Shown here: in pieces, positions 8,656 to 17,196 of the stretch | How the letters are laid out: each line of letters starts with the position of its first letter | Position numbering within the stretch: the first letter of the stretch is position 1 | Assembly: GCF_024385575.1 (NCBI RefSeq) | Contig: NZ_JANFMV010000001.1 | Location: forward strand, 1 to 64,000 | From: Rhizobium sp. NRK18 | Lineage (GTDB): Bacteria > Pseudomonadota > Alphaproteobacteria > Rhizobiales > Rhizobiaceae | Direction: 5' to 3' | Length of the DNA: 64,000 bases | Translations under genes and position numbers: made by a program | Notes under the pieces: model-generated | Seen by the model: only the letters and a program-made list of their open reading frames with translations | Told to the model about the DNA's origin: nothing | The model's database searches: none

Positions 8656-10050
8656 TCAGCGGGCGGTAATGCGCATCGGCAGCCCGCCCTGCGGCTGGGT
8701 CGTCAGCCGTTGGACCGGCCAGGGGCTGGTTTCCGGCAGCATGTCGAAACGGAAGCGGTGCATCAGCGTCGCCAGGATAATAACGGCCTCCTGCATGGCG
8801 AAGGTCGCGCCGATGCAGATGCGCGGGCCCGCGCCGAAGGGCAGATACTGGAAGCGGCCGATACGATCGCGATTTTCAGGCAGGAAACGTTCCGGCATGA
8901 AGGCGCGCGGCTTCTCCCAGTAAAGCGAGTGGCGGTGAAGGGTCCAGGGCATGATCAGGATGGTGATGCCGGCGGGTATTTCGAGCGTCTTGCCGTCGGC
9001 GTCCACCCAGGTATCTGCATCGATCGCGGCGCGATTGATCGACGGCGCCGGCGGATAGAGACGAAGTCCCTCTTCAAACGACGCACGTACATTCGGCATC
9101 TTGTCGAGCCAGGTTACCGGTTCGGCGCCGCTTGCCATCACCGCATCGATCTCGGCCTCCATCCGCTCGCGCACGGCCGGCGCATTGGCGACGCAATAAA
9201 GCGTCCATGCCAACGCTCGCGCTGTCGTCTCGTGGCCGGCGCCGATGAAGGTGAGAATATTGTCGGCGATTTCCTCGTCGGAAAGGCCGTCCGGCCCGCC
9301 AGCCTCGAGCAGCAGGGTGAGGAAATCGTCCGGCGCCGACTGCCGGTCGGCCGTCATTCGCGCCTTTCTGGCCGCCATCGTCTGCCGCACGATGTCCCTG
9401 AACTTTTCCAGCACCTTCTGACCGCGCCAGCGGCTGACGCGCGGCAACCATGACGGGGCCAGCAGAAGATCGAGCGGATCGACGCGGCCCATGGTGGCGA
9501 GCAACTGGTTCACGTCTTCGGCGAAATCGTCGGTGACGCTGGCGATTTCGCCGGAAAACAGGGTGTCGGAAAGGATGGCGAAGGTGAGTTCGGTCATGTC
9601 GACCGCGATATCACGCCGAACGGGATCTCCGCTCTGCGACCGGTAGCGATCGAGAAAGGCAAGCGACTGGCTCAGCATGTGGCTGGCAAAACCCTGTGCA
9701 TGGCGGGGCGTGAAGACGGGCGCCATTGCCTTGCGCGAGCGCTTCCAGACGGGACCTTCCGCTGTCAGCAGGCCGTCCCGCAGGATTGGTCGCAGGATCA
9801 ACTGGCGAACGGTGGACATGCGGTAATTGGCGGCATTGTCGACGAGAATATGGCGGATCAGCCCGGGATCGTTGACGATCAGCGTGCGCTGATTGAGGAA
9901 CTTCGCGTCGATATAGGGGAGCGTGTAGGACGGCTCCCCCCAGAGTTCGAGCGGGTTGCGAAAGACCGTTCGTATGATTTCCAGCCGGCCGGGCGGAACC
10001 GTTCGCGGGATGGGGGCTGGTGGCTCAAAGGGGTCCGGACGCATATCCAT
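8656..10050 (-). CDS. cytochrome P450
   Basis: Soluble P450 monooxygenase (464 aa). The I-helix oxygen-activation motif is GAGHETT, the K-helix ExxR is within FEEGLRLYPPAP, and the haem-ligand loop FGAGPRICIG has Cys412 as the thiolate ligand. No N-terminal membrane anchor is seen, so it should be cytoplasmic and use ferredoxin or a flavodoxin-type partner; no redox partner gene is adjacent. The frame opens at 10155, but the ATG at 10050 gives the proline-rich P450 start (PAPIPRTVPPG). A strong TetR-like palindrome lies 120 bases upstream, shared with the divergent kinase gene. The substrate cannot be read from sequence. The protein resembles the general CYP102-haem-domain/fatty-acid-type group, but I cannot assign a CYP family. 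Confidence 0.92.
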   Translation of the reverse strand: MDMRPDPFEPPAPIPRTVPPGRLEIIRTVFRNPLELWGEPSYTLPYIDAKFLNQRTLIVNDPGLIRHILVDNAANYRMSTVRQLILRPILRDGLLTAEGPVWKRSRKAMAPVFTPRHAQGFASHMLSQSLAFLDRYRSQSGDPVRRDIAVDMTELTFAILSDTLFSGEIASVTDDFAEDVNQLLATMGRVDPLDLLLAPSWLPRVSRWRGQKVLEKFRDIVRQTMAARKARMTADRQSAPDDFLTLLLEAGGPDGLSDEEIADNILTFIGAGHETTARALAWTLYCVANAPAVRERMEAEIDAVMASGAEPVTWLDKMPNVRASFEEGLRLYPPAPSINRAAIDADTWVDADGKTLEIPAGITILIMPWTLHRHSLYWEKPRAFMPERFLPENRDRIGRFQYLPFGAGPRICIGATFAMQEAVIILATLMHRFRFDMLPETSPWPVQRLTTQPQGGLPMRITAR

Positions 10051-10171
10051 TGCAGTCTTCCTGTTTGGATGAAGGGTAGAGCACGCGTCCGAACAGTCAA
10101 TCCGACGCTTCCTGCACGATTGCAGATACGGACCGGCGAGGACCCCGCGCTGCACTCAAGCTCAGAATTTT

Positions 10172-10191
10172 CTAATCAATCGATTGACTAG
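10172..10191. promoter_or_regulatory. TetR-like operator palindrome
   Basis: CTAATCAATCGATTGACTAG is a 20-bp palindrome with one mismatched pair; its central 12 bases TCAATCGATTGA (10176-10187) are perfect. Size, symmetry and position in a divergent gap match operators of TetR-family repressors, and a TetR gene starts about 1.3 kb away. Confidence 0.55.
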
Positions 10192-10192
10192 T

Positions 10193-10229
10193 AATGGTGA
10201 TTACCATTAGATGGTAATTCTTATTACCA
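10193..10229. promoter_or_regulatory. two tandem TGGT(A/G)AT dyads
   Basis: AATGGT-GATT-ACCATT (10193-10208) and TGGTAAT-TCTT-ATTACCA (10212-10229) are adjacent perfect inverted repeats with 4-base centres and related half-sites. They could bind a regulator at two sites or fold in the kinase mRNA leader. They also overlap the most upstream possible kinase start, which argues for a later start. Confidence 0.5.
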
Positions 10230-10336
10230 ATCACATTGCACGCGACGCCGACCGGTCATTCTCGCCACTCCGAGAGATCCAATCTCTCCTCCGAAACCGG
10301 CAGACACCTCGCGCTTTTATTCGACAGGATCGCGAC

Positions 10337-11374
10337 GTGATCGCCATTGCTCCGTTTCAAACTCCCGGCATGACCCAGACACTGCAAGCGGGCCAGACGG
10401 TTCTCGAAAAATACAAGGTGATAAGGCGGCTTGGCATCGGCCGGACCGGTGAAGTCTACCAGATGATCAACTGCCAGTCCGGTCGCAACGTGGCGATGAA
10501 GTACGTCCGCGGAGAGACGCAGGCGCGCGAGGCCGCGCAACGCGAAATGAAGGCCCAGACCGCATGCCAGCATCCCCATGTCGTCGACACGCTCGCGTTC
10601 CATCCGCGCGACCAGTATTCGCTGATCGAGATGGAGTTCATGCATGACGGATCGCTTGCCGACGCCCTTGCCCGGCGCTTCGTTCCCCTCGCGGAATCGG
10701 TCGGCTACACGCGGCAGGTCCTGGATGGATTGACGAAGGTCCATCATATGGGCGTCGTGCATCGCGACGTCGGCGCGGAAAACGTCATGCTGTCCGGTGA
10801 GACTGCCAAGCTCACGGATTTCGGAGCGGCCTTCCACATGCCGACCGGCAGAATGGTTTCCGATCTCGTCTACAAGCCTTACATCCCGCCGGAAACGGCG
10901 CCCGGCGACGGCTCGTCGCCTTCGTGGGACATATTCGACGCGGGGCTCATGCTGCTGCGCTCCGTCAACAACATGGCGAGCTTTCACCAGACGTTGACCG
11001 ACGCACGGCAAACGCTTGAAAAGGACCAGAACGTCGCGGACGTGATCGGGTTCGCAGACTACGTGCCGGAACGGATCCGGCGCATCGTCCGAAAGGCGGT
11101 CAGCTTCGACCCGCAGGACCGCTTCACATCGGTGGCCGAGTTCAAGCGCGCCCTCGACCAGTTGTCCTTCGCCCGCCGATGGGTGCGCGTCGGCTCTGAC
11201 CGATGGATGTGCGGGGATGGCGACCGTCGGGAGATCCTCGCCTTGCGCGCCGGCATGTTCCCTGCCCTCACCCATACCGTGGGCACGAAGCGGCAGGCAT
11301 TTTCGACCTTTCGCAATGAAACGGAAGCGCGCAGCCGGATTGCCGCAATCGTCGCCAAGTCGACGCTGCGCTAG
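10337..11374 (+). CDS. eukaryotic-like protein kinase with atypical catalytic loop
   Basis: Hanks-type kinase domain over about residues 25-280 of 345 (numbered from the GTG at 10337). Visible elements are the glycine loop LGIGRTGEVY, ATP-lysine Lys55 in NVAMKY, HRD at 142-144, DFG at 161-163, PPE in place of APE, and a C-lobe SWDIFDAG. The catalytic loop reads HRDVGAEN, so the usual lysine after HRD-L is glycine and the proline is alanine, while the metal-binding Asn is kept. The last 65 residues are an unknown extension. No transmembrane segment or sensor domain is seen. The GTG has ACAGGA 7 bases upstream; an ATG at 10370 is the alternative. A divergent P450 and a downstream TetR gene are its neighbours. 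Whether it is active is open. Confidence 0.75.
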   Translation: MIAIAPFQTPGMTQTLQAGQTVLEKYKVIRRLGIGRTGEVYQMINCQSGRNVAMKYVRGETQAREAAQREMKAQTACQHPHVVDTLAFHPRDQYSLIEMEFMHDGSLADALARRFVPLAESVGYTRQVLDGLTKVHHMGVVHRDVGAENVMLSGETAKLTDFGAAFHMPTGRMVSDLVYKPYIPPETAPGDGSSPSWDIFDAGLMLLRSVNNMASFHQTLTDARQTLEKDQNVADVIGFADYVPERIRRIVRKAVSFDPQDRFTSVAEFKRALDQLSFARRWVRVGSDRWMCGDGDRREILALRAGMFPALTHTVGTKRQAFSTFRNETEARSRIAAIVAKSTLR

Positions 11375-11457
11375 CGAGCCCGGCGGTGACGCGCCATACT
11401 CTTTCCACGGTTTGACCTGGAACAGCCTCTTGTCCTACCCTGAACCAGGGCGGCTTT

Positions 11458-12117
11458 GTGGGGACCGGAATCGTGAACGACGTGGAAGTGGGTATGCCCG
11501 CCGCTCAGGACGAGCGGCGAGCGGCGATATTGAATGCGGCGACCGAGGTGTTTCTCGAGCACGGATATGCGGCAGCCAGCATCGATGCCGTCATCGAAAA
11601 GGTCGGTGGCTCGAAGCGCAACATCTACAGCCTCTTCGGTAGCAAGGAGGGTCTGTTCATCGCCCTCATATCGCAATGCGCGAAGCACGCATCCCAGGAA
11701 ATATCCGCCGAGAGCGGTAGTCACTTGCCGCTTCAGGAAGCGCTGAGGCAGTTTGCGCTGCGTTTTCTCAAGCTGTTCATGAGCCCGGTCATGGTCGGGG
11801 TCTACCGCGTCGTGATCAGCGAATCCCATCGCCTGCCGAGCCTCGCCTCGGCCTTCTACAAAAACGGACCGGAGAAGGGCGCACGACGGCTGGCGGATAT
11901 CCTGACCCGTTCAGCGGATTGCGAAACCATAGAGGTCGAGGATGCGCTTTATGCGGCCACCCAGTTCATCGGCATTCTGAGGTCGAACCTGCACCTCGAA
12001 ATTGTCCTTGGCCTGAGAAAGCCCCTGACCCTGGCGGAAATCGAAGCGGTTGCCGATTCCTCCGTCGCGCTGTTCCTCAACGGAATTCGCCGCCACGGAT
12101 CTGCAAGAACGGATTAG
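11458..12117 (+). CDS. TetR/AcrR family transcriptional regulator
   Basis: One-component regulator (219 aa from the first GTG). The N-terminal helix-turn-helix is clear: RRAAILNAATEVFLEHGY, then ASIDAVIEKVGGSKRNIY and SLFGSKEGLF. The C-terminal ligand domain resembles AefR/TetR_C_7-type regulators. Starts are ambiguous: GTG 11458, GTG 11473 or ATG 11494, with the conserved part beginning just after the last. It lies 83 bases after the kinase gene in the same direction, and its stop overlaps the stop of the convergent DUF1402 gene. It is a candidate for binding the palindrome at 10172-10191, which is an inference from distance and site type. Confidence 0.85.
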   Translation: MGTGIVNDVEVGMPAAQDERRAAILNAATEVFLEHGYAAASIDAVIEKVGGSKRNIYSLFGSKEGLFIALISQCAKHASQEISAESGSHLPLQEALRQFALRFLKLFMSPVMVGVYRVVISESHRLPSLASAFYKNGPEKGARRLADILTRSADCETIEVEDALYAATQFIGILRSNLHLEIVLGLRKPLTLAEIEAVADSSVALFLNGIRRHGSARTD

Positions 12118-13058
12118 CGCACCAAACCCTGCAGCTGGTCGAGCTTGTCGTTGATGAGCCAGCCGTAATAATTCTCTTCAGGCCAGACCGTGCCGCCCGA
12201 TCTCCGCTTGGCGGCCAGCGCACGGGCCCGGTCGCGGGAGCCGCCGAGATTGTAAAGCGTCGCCGTGACGCCCGGGTTATCGGAGATGTCGACGCCAGCG
12301 ATCTTCCTGTAGTCATCAATGGCGGTGCGGATGACCGCGGCCATATAGGCCAGCGACTGGTCGGGATCCATGATCGCCTTGTAGACGTCGGCCGCATCGT
12401 TTTCGTCGAGTTTCTTGTAGCCGGAAACGCGGTGGACCATGTCGCTCATCATCAGCGCCGTCAGCGGATTGATCTGGCCGAGGCCGAAGGTCTGGCCGGC
12501 GTAGAAGGGCTGGAAGAAGACGGCGGAAAAGCGGTTGTTCGGGAAGCCCTCGCCCTCGACGGTCTTGCCGCGGAACGTTGCATTCCAGACATCTTCCCTG
12601 CAGCTCCAGAGGTCGTAGGAGTTCATGTCCGGCGTGCAACCGGCGAACTGCGGGCGATCGACGAAATGGTCGACCTTCTCGTCATTATAGGCGAAGCGGA
12701 AGCTCTCGCCGGCGTAGGATGCCGCCTTGATGTAGTAGGACTGCAGCCGGTCATAGGCATCGACATTGTAGGTGTGCTCGCCGACCAGCGCGCCGATCAT
12801 ATGCATCGGCGAGATACCGTAAGCAGCGGCCGTGGACTTGATCTTGCTCATCAGTTTGTGGTCGGTCGACAGCAGCGCATAGATCTTGTCGTACTTGTCG
12901 TCGAACGTTGTGCGGCCGGCCTTGGTGCGGCGGACGGATGCACCCGGGATCGGTGGTTGCGTGGCGTTGCGGTTGCCCGGCGGCACCATGTCGGCGGCGT
13001 GCGACGCAAGCGGAAGGCTGGTCAGGGCAATCACGAGTACCGTGCGGAGAAGCTTCAC
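12114..13058 (-). CDS. exported DUF1402 family protein
   Basis: Exported protein of 314 aa, known mainly from Rhizobiales as DUF1402. The chosen GTG at 13058 begins a clean Sec signal (KLLRTVLVIALTSLPLASHAA) and has AGGA about 10 bases upstream; the longer frame to 13157 would bury the signal. Around residues 200-215 GQTFGLGQINPLTALMM resembles the core of lysozyme-like transglycosylases, and an EH pair (VGEHTYN) lies upstream near residue 93. Two cysteines (FAGCTPD, WSCRED) may form a disulphide. The enzymatic role is unproven; a peptidoglycan-related function is my inference. It is tail-to-tail with the TetR gene. Confidence 0.75.
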   Translation of the reverse strand: MKLLRTVLVIALTSLPLASHAADMVPPGNRNATQPPIPGASVRRTKAGRTTFDDKYDKIYALLSTDHKLMSKIKSTAAAYGISPMHMIGALVGEHTYNVDAYDRLQSYYIKAASYAGESFRFAYNDEKVDHFVDRPQFAGCTPDMNSYDLWSCREDVWNATFRGKTVEGEGFPNNRFSAVFFQPFYAGQTFGLGQINPLTALMMSDMVHRVSGYKKLDENDAADVYKAIMDPDQSLAYMAAVIRTAIDDYRKIAGVDISDNPGVTATLYNLGGSRDRARALAAKRRSGGTVWPEENYYGWLINDKLDQLQGLVR

Positions 13059-13165
13059 GATCGAATGGTCCTGTAAACGTTGAGCAGATGCTGGTCCCGC
13101 GGGCTCCGTTTCTCGGAAAGCCACGACGAACGCTCTATGCCGTCCAAGGTCCGGCATGAAAAGGG

Positions 13166-13197
13166 ACGGCCCCTCCTTAAAGAAAAGGAGAGGCCGT
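13166..13197 (-). terminator. hairpin downstream of hslU
   Basis: ACGGCC-c-CTCCTT (13166-13178) pairs with AAGGAG-a-GGCCGT (13185-13197): 12 pairs, one mismatch, 6-base loop. On the minus strand it is followed by CCCTTTTC, so it is a plausible terminator for hslVU. It also lies upstream of the DUF1402 gene. Nothing else is seen in the 13059-13272 gap. Confidence 0.55.
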
Positions 13198-13272
13198 TGT
13201 CGAGTGCCAAACGGTCACAGTGCCGTGACGCCGGGTCAAACCCTTGCGCCGGTTCCGCTATTTTGCCTGCCG

Positions 13273-14583
13273 CTACAGGATGTAGCGCGACAGATCGGTA
13301 TCCGCGGCAAGGTCGCCGACATGCTTGCGGACGTAGGCCTGATCGATCGTCACACCGGAGCCGGAGCGGTCGGGTGCATTGAAGGAGATCTCGTCAAGCA
13401 CGCGCTCCATCACCGTCTGCAGCCGGCGCGCCCCGATATTCTCGACCGTCGCGTTCAGATGAACGGCAACGTCGGCCAGCGCGTCGATCGCATCCTCGGT
13501 AAAGTCGAGCGCCACCTCTTCGGTATCCATCAGCGCCTTGTACTGGCGGATGAGGCTTGCCTCGGTTTCCGTCAGGATGCGGCGGAAGTCTTCCTTGGTC
13601 AGCGGCTTCAGCTCGACGCGGATCGGCAGGCGGCCCTGCAGCTCAGGCAACAGGTCCGACGGCTTGGAGACATGGAAGGCGCCCGAAGCGATGAACAGCA
13701 CATGGTCGGTCTTGACCGGACCATACTTGGTCGAGACGGTCGTGCCTTCGACGAGCGGCAGCAGGTCGCGCTGCACGCCTTCGCGCGAGACGCCGGCACC
13801 CATGCCACCGTCACGGGCGGCGATCTTGTCGATTTCGTCGAGGAAGACGATGCCGTCGTCCTCGACGGCACGGATCGCCTCGCGCTGGATGACCTCGTTG
13901 TCGATCAGCTTGTCGGATTCGTCGCGGATCAGATCGCCATAGGAGGCCTTGACCGTGGTGCGGAGCTTCTTCTTTGCGCCGCCCATTGCCTTGCCGAACA
14001 GATCGGACAGGTTGAGGACGCCAATATTGGCGCCCGGCATGCCAGGAACCTCGAAGCCCGGCATGCCGCCGGTGCCGGTCTCGGCGATCTCGATGTCGAT
14101 TTCCTTGTCGTCCAGTTCACCGGCGCGCAGCTTCTTGCGGAAGCTTTCGCGGGTGGCCGGAGACGCGGTCGCGCCGACCAGCGCGTCAAGCACACGTTCT
14201 TCAGCATTATGATGCGCCTTGGCCTGCACCTCGGCGCGCTTCTTCTCGCGCACCAGGCCGATGCCGACCTCGACGAGGTCACGGATGATCTGCTCGACGT
14301 CGCGGCCAACATAGCCGACTTCGGTGAACTTCGTCGCCTCGACCTTGATAAAGGGCGCGCCGGCGAGCTTGGCCAGACGCCTCGAAATCTCGGTCTTGCC
14401 GACGCCGGTCGGGCCGATCATCAGAATGTTCTTCGGCATGACCTCGTCACGAAGGTCAGGCTCCAGCTGCTGGCGGCGCCAGCGGTTTCTGAGCGCGATC
14501 GCCACGGCGCGCTTCGCCTCGTGCTGGCCGATGATGAAGCGGTCGAGTTCGGAAACGATCTCGCGGGGGGAAAAATTGGTCAT
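13273..14583 (-). CDS. hslU: ATP-dependent protease ATPase subunit HslU
   Basis: AAA+ unfoldase (436 aa) that feeds proteins to the HslV peptidase. Walker A is GPTGVGKTE near residues 57-65, Walker B is [10 protein letters not shown], and the C-terminus DLSRYIL carries the tail that activates HslV. The start ATG 14583 has AGAGG 7 bases upstream and gives the canonical [20 protein letters not shown]. The frame's upstream extension overlaps hslV and is not real. It is in an operon with hslV, 58 bases apart. In alphaproteobacteria it is generally heat-shock controlled; I could not identify a convincing RpoH promoter. Confidence 0.97.
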   Translation of the reverse strand: MTNFSPREIVSELDRFIIGQHEAKRAVAIALRNRWRRQQLEPDLRDEVMPKNILMIGPTGVGKTEISRRLAKLAGAPFIKVEATKFTEVGYVGRDVEQIIRDLVEVGIGLVREKKRAEVQAKAHHNAEERVLDALVGATASPATRESFRKKLRAGELDDKEIDIEIAETGTGGMPGFEVPGMPGANIGVLNLSDLFGKAMGGAKKKLRTTVKASYGDLIRDESDKLIDNEVIQREAIRAVEDDGIVFLDEIDKIAARDGGMGAGVSREGVQRDLLPLVEGTTVSTKYGPVKTDHVLFIASGAFHVSKPSDLLPELQGRLPIRVELKPLTKEDFRRILTETEASLIRQYKALMDTEEVALDFTEDAIDALADVAVHLNATVENIGARRLQTVMERVLDEISFNAPDRSGSGVTIDQAYVRKHVGDLAADTDLSRYIL

Positions 14584-14641
14584 GAAAACCTCTTTCAGAC
14601 GGGCGCAGGGCTGCAGCGCCCACGGTTGACACCGGCCCCGA

Positions 14642-15202
14642 TCAGGCGGCGTCGAGCGTTTCGACGATGATGTTGTTGTTGGTGTAGACGCAGATCTCCG
14701 CGGCGATCTCCATGGCGCGGCGGGCAATCTCGTCGGCCGGCAGGTCGGTGCCCATCAGCGCGCGTGCGGCCGCGTAGGCGTAATTGCCGCCCGAGCCAAT
14801 CGCCATCGTGCCGTGTTCGGGCTCCAGCACATCGCCATTGCCGGTGACGGCCAGGGTGATGGTTTCGTCGGCGACAAGCATCATGGCCTCGAGGTTGCGC
14901 AGGTACTTGTCGGTTCGCCAGTCCTTGGCGAGCTCGACGGCGGCGCGCATCAGCTGCCCGGGATACTGCTCGAGCTTCTTTTCAAGCCTTTCGAGAAGGG
15001 TGAAGGCGTCGGCGGTGGCGCCGGCGAAACCGGCAATGACGTTGCCGCCCTTGCCGATGCGGCGCACCTTGCGGGCGTTGCCCTTCATGACGGTCTGCCC
15101 GAGCGAGACCTGGCCGTCGCCCGCCATCACCACCTTGTCGCCCTTGCGCACGGTAATGATGGTCGTGGCATGCATTGTTCCAAACGGATTGTGTTCACTC
15201 AT
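14642..15202 (-). CDS. hslV: ATP-dependent protease subunit HslV
   Basis: Proteasome-like threonine peptidase (186 aa). The conserved start of the mature enzyme, TTIITVRKG, begins at Thr13, so 12 residues ([12 protein letters not shown]) precede the catalytic threonine. Either they are processed off or a later start is used, but no Met directly precedes Thr13. Other landmarks are [16 protein letters not shown] and [12 protein letters not shown]. It is the first gene of hslVU and divergent from hisB across 214 bases in which I see no clear site. Confidence 0.96.
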   Translation of the reverse strand: MSEHNPFGTMHATTIITVRKGDKVVMAGDGQVSLGQTVMKGNARKVRRIGKGGNVIAGFAGATADAFTLLERLEKKLEQYPGQLMRAAVELAKDWRTDKYLRNLEAMMLVADETITLAVTGNGDVLEPEHGTMAIGSGGNYAYAAARALMGTDLPADEIARRAMEIAAEICVYTNNNIIVETLDAA

Positions 15203-15416
15203 ATGACACCCTTGTCCCGGTGTTCATCGCGATGGATACCGGTTTTGCTGTTCCGAATATGAGAGCCTATGTAAGCCGCCTTGCCACGATTGCAATCATG
15301 GCGCCGTCAAATGCGGCCGCGGAGCGGTCCCCTGCGGCTTTTTGCGACGGGGCTTCTGGATATTTGCCGGTGCGCCTGTTATTGAGCGGCGATATTTTCC
15401 TTGTCGGAGCAGAGAG

Positions 15417-16019
15417 ATGGCAGAAACCGGCCGCATCGCCAGCGTCAAGCGGACGACCAACGAGACCTCCGTTTCCGTAGCCGTCAACATCGACGGCACG
15501 GGATCGGCGAAGATTTCGACGGGTGTCGGCTTCTTCGACCACATGCTCGACCAGCTGTCGCGACACTCGCTGATCGACATGGAGATCGAGGTCAAGGGCG
15601 ACCTGCACATCGACGATCACCACACGGTCGAGGACACCGGCATCGCGCTCGGCCAGGCGATTTCGAAGGCGCTCGGCGATCGCCGCGGCATCGCCCGCTA
15701 CGCCTCGCTCGATCTCGTCATGGACGAGACGATGACGAAGGCCGGCGTCGATCTCTCCGGCCGCCCGTTCCTCGTCTGGAACGTCGCCTTTTCGGCGCCG
15801 AAGATCGGCACGTTCGACACCGAACTGGTGCGTGAGTTCTTCCAGGCCTTCGCGCAGAATGCCGGCATCACGCTGCATGTGCTGAACCATTACGGCGCCA
15901 ACAACCATCATATCGCCGAAACCTGCTTCAAGGCGGTGGCACGGACGTTGCGGACGGCAACGGAGATCGACCCCCGCCAACAGGGCCGCGTTCCTTCGAC
16001 CAAGGGAACGCTTGTTTGA
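15417..16019 (+). CDS. hisB: imidazoleglycerol-phosphate dehydratase
   Basis: Monofunctional IGP dehydratase (200 aa), the sixth step of histidine synthesis. Metal-binding motifs are [13 protein letters not shown] and [16 protein letters not shown], with a second HHxxE near the C-terminus ([10 protein letters not shown]). There is no phosphatase domain, unlike the E. coli fusion. The ATG at 15417 follows AGAGAG; the upstream frame is spurious. It begins the hisB-DUF2628-hisHAFE-coaA run. Confidence 0.97.
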   Translation: MAETGRIASVKRTTNETSVSVAVNIDGTGSAKISTGVGFFDHMLDQLSRHSLIDMEIEVKGDLHIDDHHTVEDTGIALGQAISKALGDRRGIARYASLDLVMDETMTKAGVDLSGRPFLVWNVAFSAPKIGTFDTELVREFFQAFAQNAGITLHVLNHYGANNHHIAETCFKAVARTLRTATEIDPRQQGRVPSTKGTLV

Positions 16020-16047
16020 ACCTGCCGCAACCCGGCTAGGACAGCGA

Positions 16048-16527
16048 ATGGCAAGTTATATCGTTCTGACATCGCCGGATGGCACGGACAGGGATCACAC
16101 CCTTACCAAGGTGATCCGCGACGGTTTCAGCCTCACGGCCTTCCTCGTGCCGGCACTCTGGCTTTATGCCCATCGTCTTTGGATTGCGGGCTCGATTACG
16201 CTCGTTCTGCAAATCATCGCGCTTCAGCTGTCGGGTGTAAGCGGTTTCGGATGGGCGGGGCTAGCCCTTCTCATCACAGTGTCCATGGTGGTCGCGCTTG
16301 AAGGCCGGATGCATTATATCCGTCGTCTCGAGGCCGATGGCTGGACACTCAGCGAGATCGTGACGGCCCCCAATCTCGGCGACGCGGAAGCAGTCTACTT
16401 CGCCGGCTTACAAGATGCTGCAGCTCCGGCAACGGCTCATCCCGTCATGCCGCCGTCGAGTATCCGACCGCGAGCATCCGAGCCGGGCCTGTTCGGCTTT
16501 TATGATCCTGAAGGAGGACGCAAGTAA
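16048..16527 (+). CDS. DUF2628 membrane protein inside the his operon
   Basis: 159-aa integral membrane protein of the DUF2628 type. The N-terminus is [12 protein letters not shown], then at least two hydrophobic stretches (about 24-62 and 68-82, including [13 protein letters not shown]), then a cytoplasmic tail rich in Pro/Ala. AGGACA precedes the ATG at 16048. It sits 28 bases after hisB and 1 base before hisH, so it must be cotranscribed with histidine genes although it shows no enzymatic motif. Function unknown. Confidence 0.8.
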   Translation: MASYIVLTSPDGTDRDHTLTKVIRDGFSLTAFLVPALWLYAHRLWIAGSITLVLQIIALQLSGVSGFGWAGLALLITVSMVVALEGRMHYIRRLEADGWTLSEIVTAPNLGDAEAVYFAGLQDAAAPATAHPVMPPSSIRPRASEPGLFGFYDPEGGRK

Positions 16528-16528
16528 G

Positions 16529-17179
16529 ATGCGCGTCGCAATCATCGACTATGGCTCCGGCAATCTGCGTTCGGCCACCAAGGCCTTCGAGCGCGCCGCC
16601 CGCGAAGCCGGCATTTCTGCCGAGATCGAGCTCACCGACAAGGCGGACCGCGTGGCAAGTGCCGACCGGATCGTGCTGCCGGGCGTCGGCGCCTATGCCG
16701 ACTGCCGCGCCGGGCTCGACGCCGTTCCGGGCATGCACGATGCGATCACCGACGTTGTCGACAACAAGGGCCGTCCTTTTCTCGGCATCTGCGTCGGCAT
16801 GCAGCTGATGTCCTCGCGCGGACTGGAAAAGACGATCACCGAAGGTTTCGGCTGGATCAAGGGCGACGTCGTCGAGATGACGCCGAGCGATCCGGCGCTG
16901 AAAATCCCGCAGATCGGCTGGAACACGCTGAACCTCAACCGCCCGCACCCGCTGTTTGACGGCATTCCGACCGGCCCCGACGGGCTGCACGCCTATTTCG
17001 TGCACTCCTATCATCTGGCTGCGGAAAATCCCGAAGAGGTGATCGCCACGACCGATTACGGCGGGCCGATGACCGCCTTTGTCGGCCGCGACAACGTGGC
17101 CGGTTCGCAGTTCCATCCGGAAAAGAGCCAGAAGCTCGGCCTCTCGCTGATCACCAATTTCCTGCGCTGGGCGCCCTGA
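16529..17179 (+). CDS. hisH: imidazole glycerol phosphate synthase, glutaminase subunit
   Basis: Class-I glutamine amidotransferase (216 aa) that supplies ammonia to HisF. The nucleophile lies in [11 protein letters not shown], and the His/Glu pair in SQFHPEKSQ. The oxyanion region is PGVGAYADC. It starts at ATG 16529, one base after the stop of the DUF2628 gene, with the ribosome site AAGGAGGA inside that gene's 3' end. It forms the heterodimer HisHF with the product at 17937. Confidence 0.97.
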   Translation: MRVAIIDYGSGNLRSATKAFERAAREAGISAEIELTDKADRVASADRIVLPGVGAYADCRAGLDAVPGMHDAITDVVDNKGRPFLGICVGMQLMSSRGLEKTITEGFGWIKGDVVEMTPSDPALKIPQIGWNTLNLNRPHPLFDGIPTGPDGLHAYFVHSYHLAAENPEEVIATTDYGGPMTAFVGRDNVAGSQFHPEKSQKLGLSLITNFLRWAP

Positions 17180-17196
17180 CAGACGGATATCCGACC

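Noticed and set aside
6943..9453. 836-codon open frame antisense to glcB and the P450 gene
   Set aside because: It spans two well-supported genes on the other strand, has no ribosome site and no recognisable domain; it is an effect of high GC and absence of antisense stops.
10211..10336. Longer N-terminus of the protein kinase from the ATG at 10211
   Set aside because: It overlaps the tandem dyads, lacks a ribosome site, and adds residues without similarity to a kinase.
13059..13157. Longer N-terminus of the DUF1402 protein
   Set aside because: It would place 33 polar residues before the Sec signal; the GTG at 13058 has a good ribosome site.
15203..15416. RpoH (heat-shock) promoter for hslVU
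   Set aside because: No CTTG-type -35 with a properly spaced CCATAT-like -10 could be placed convincingly on the minus strand.
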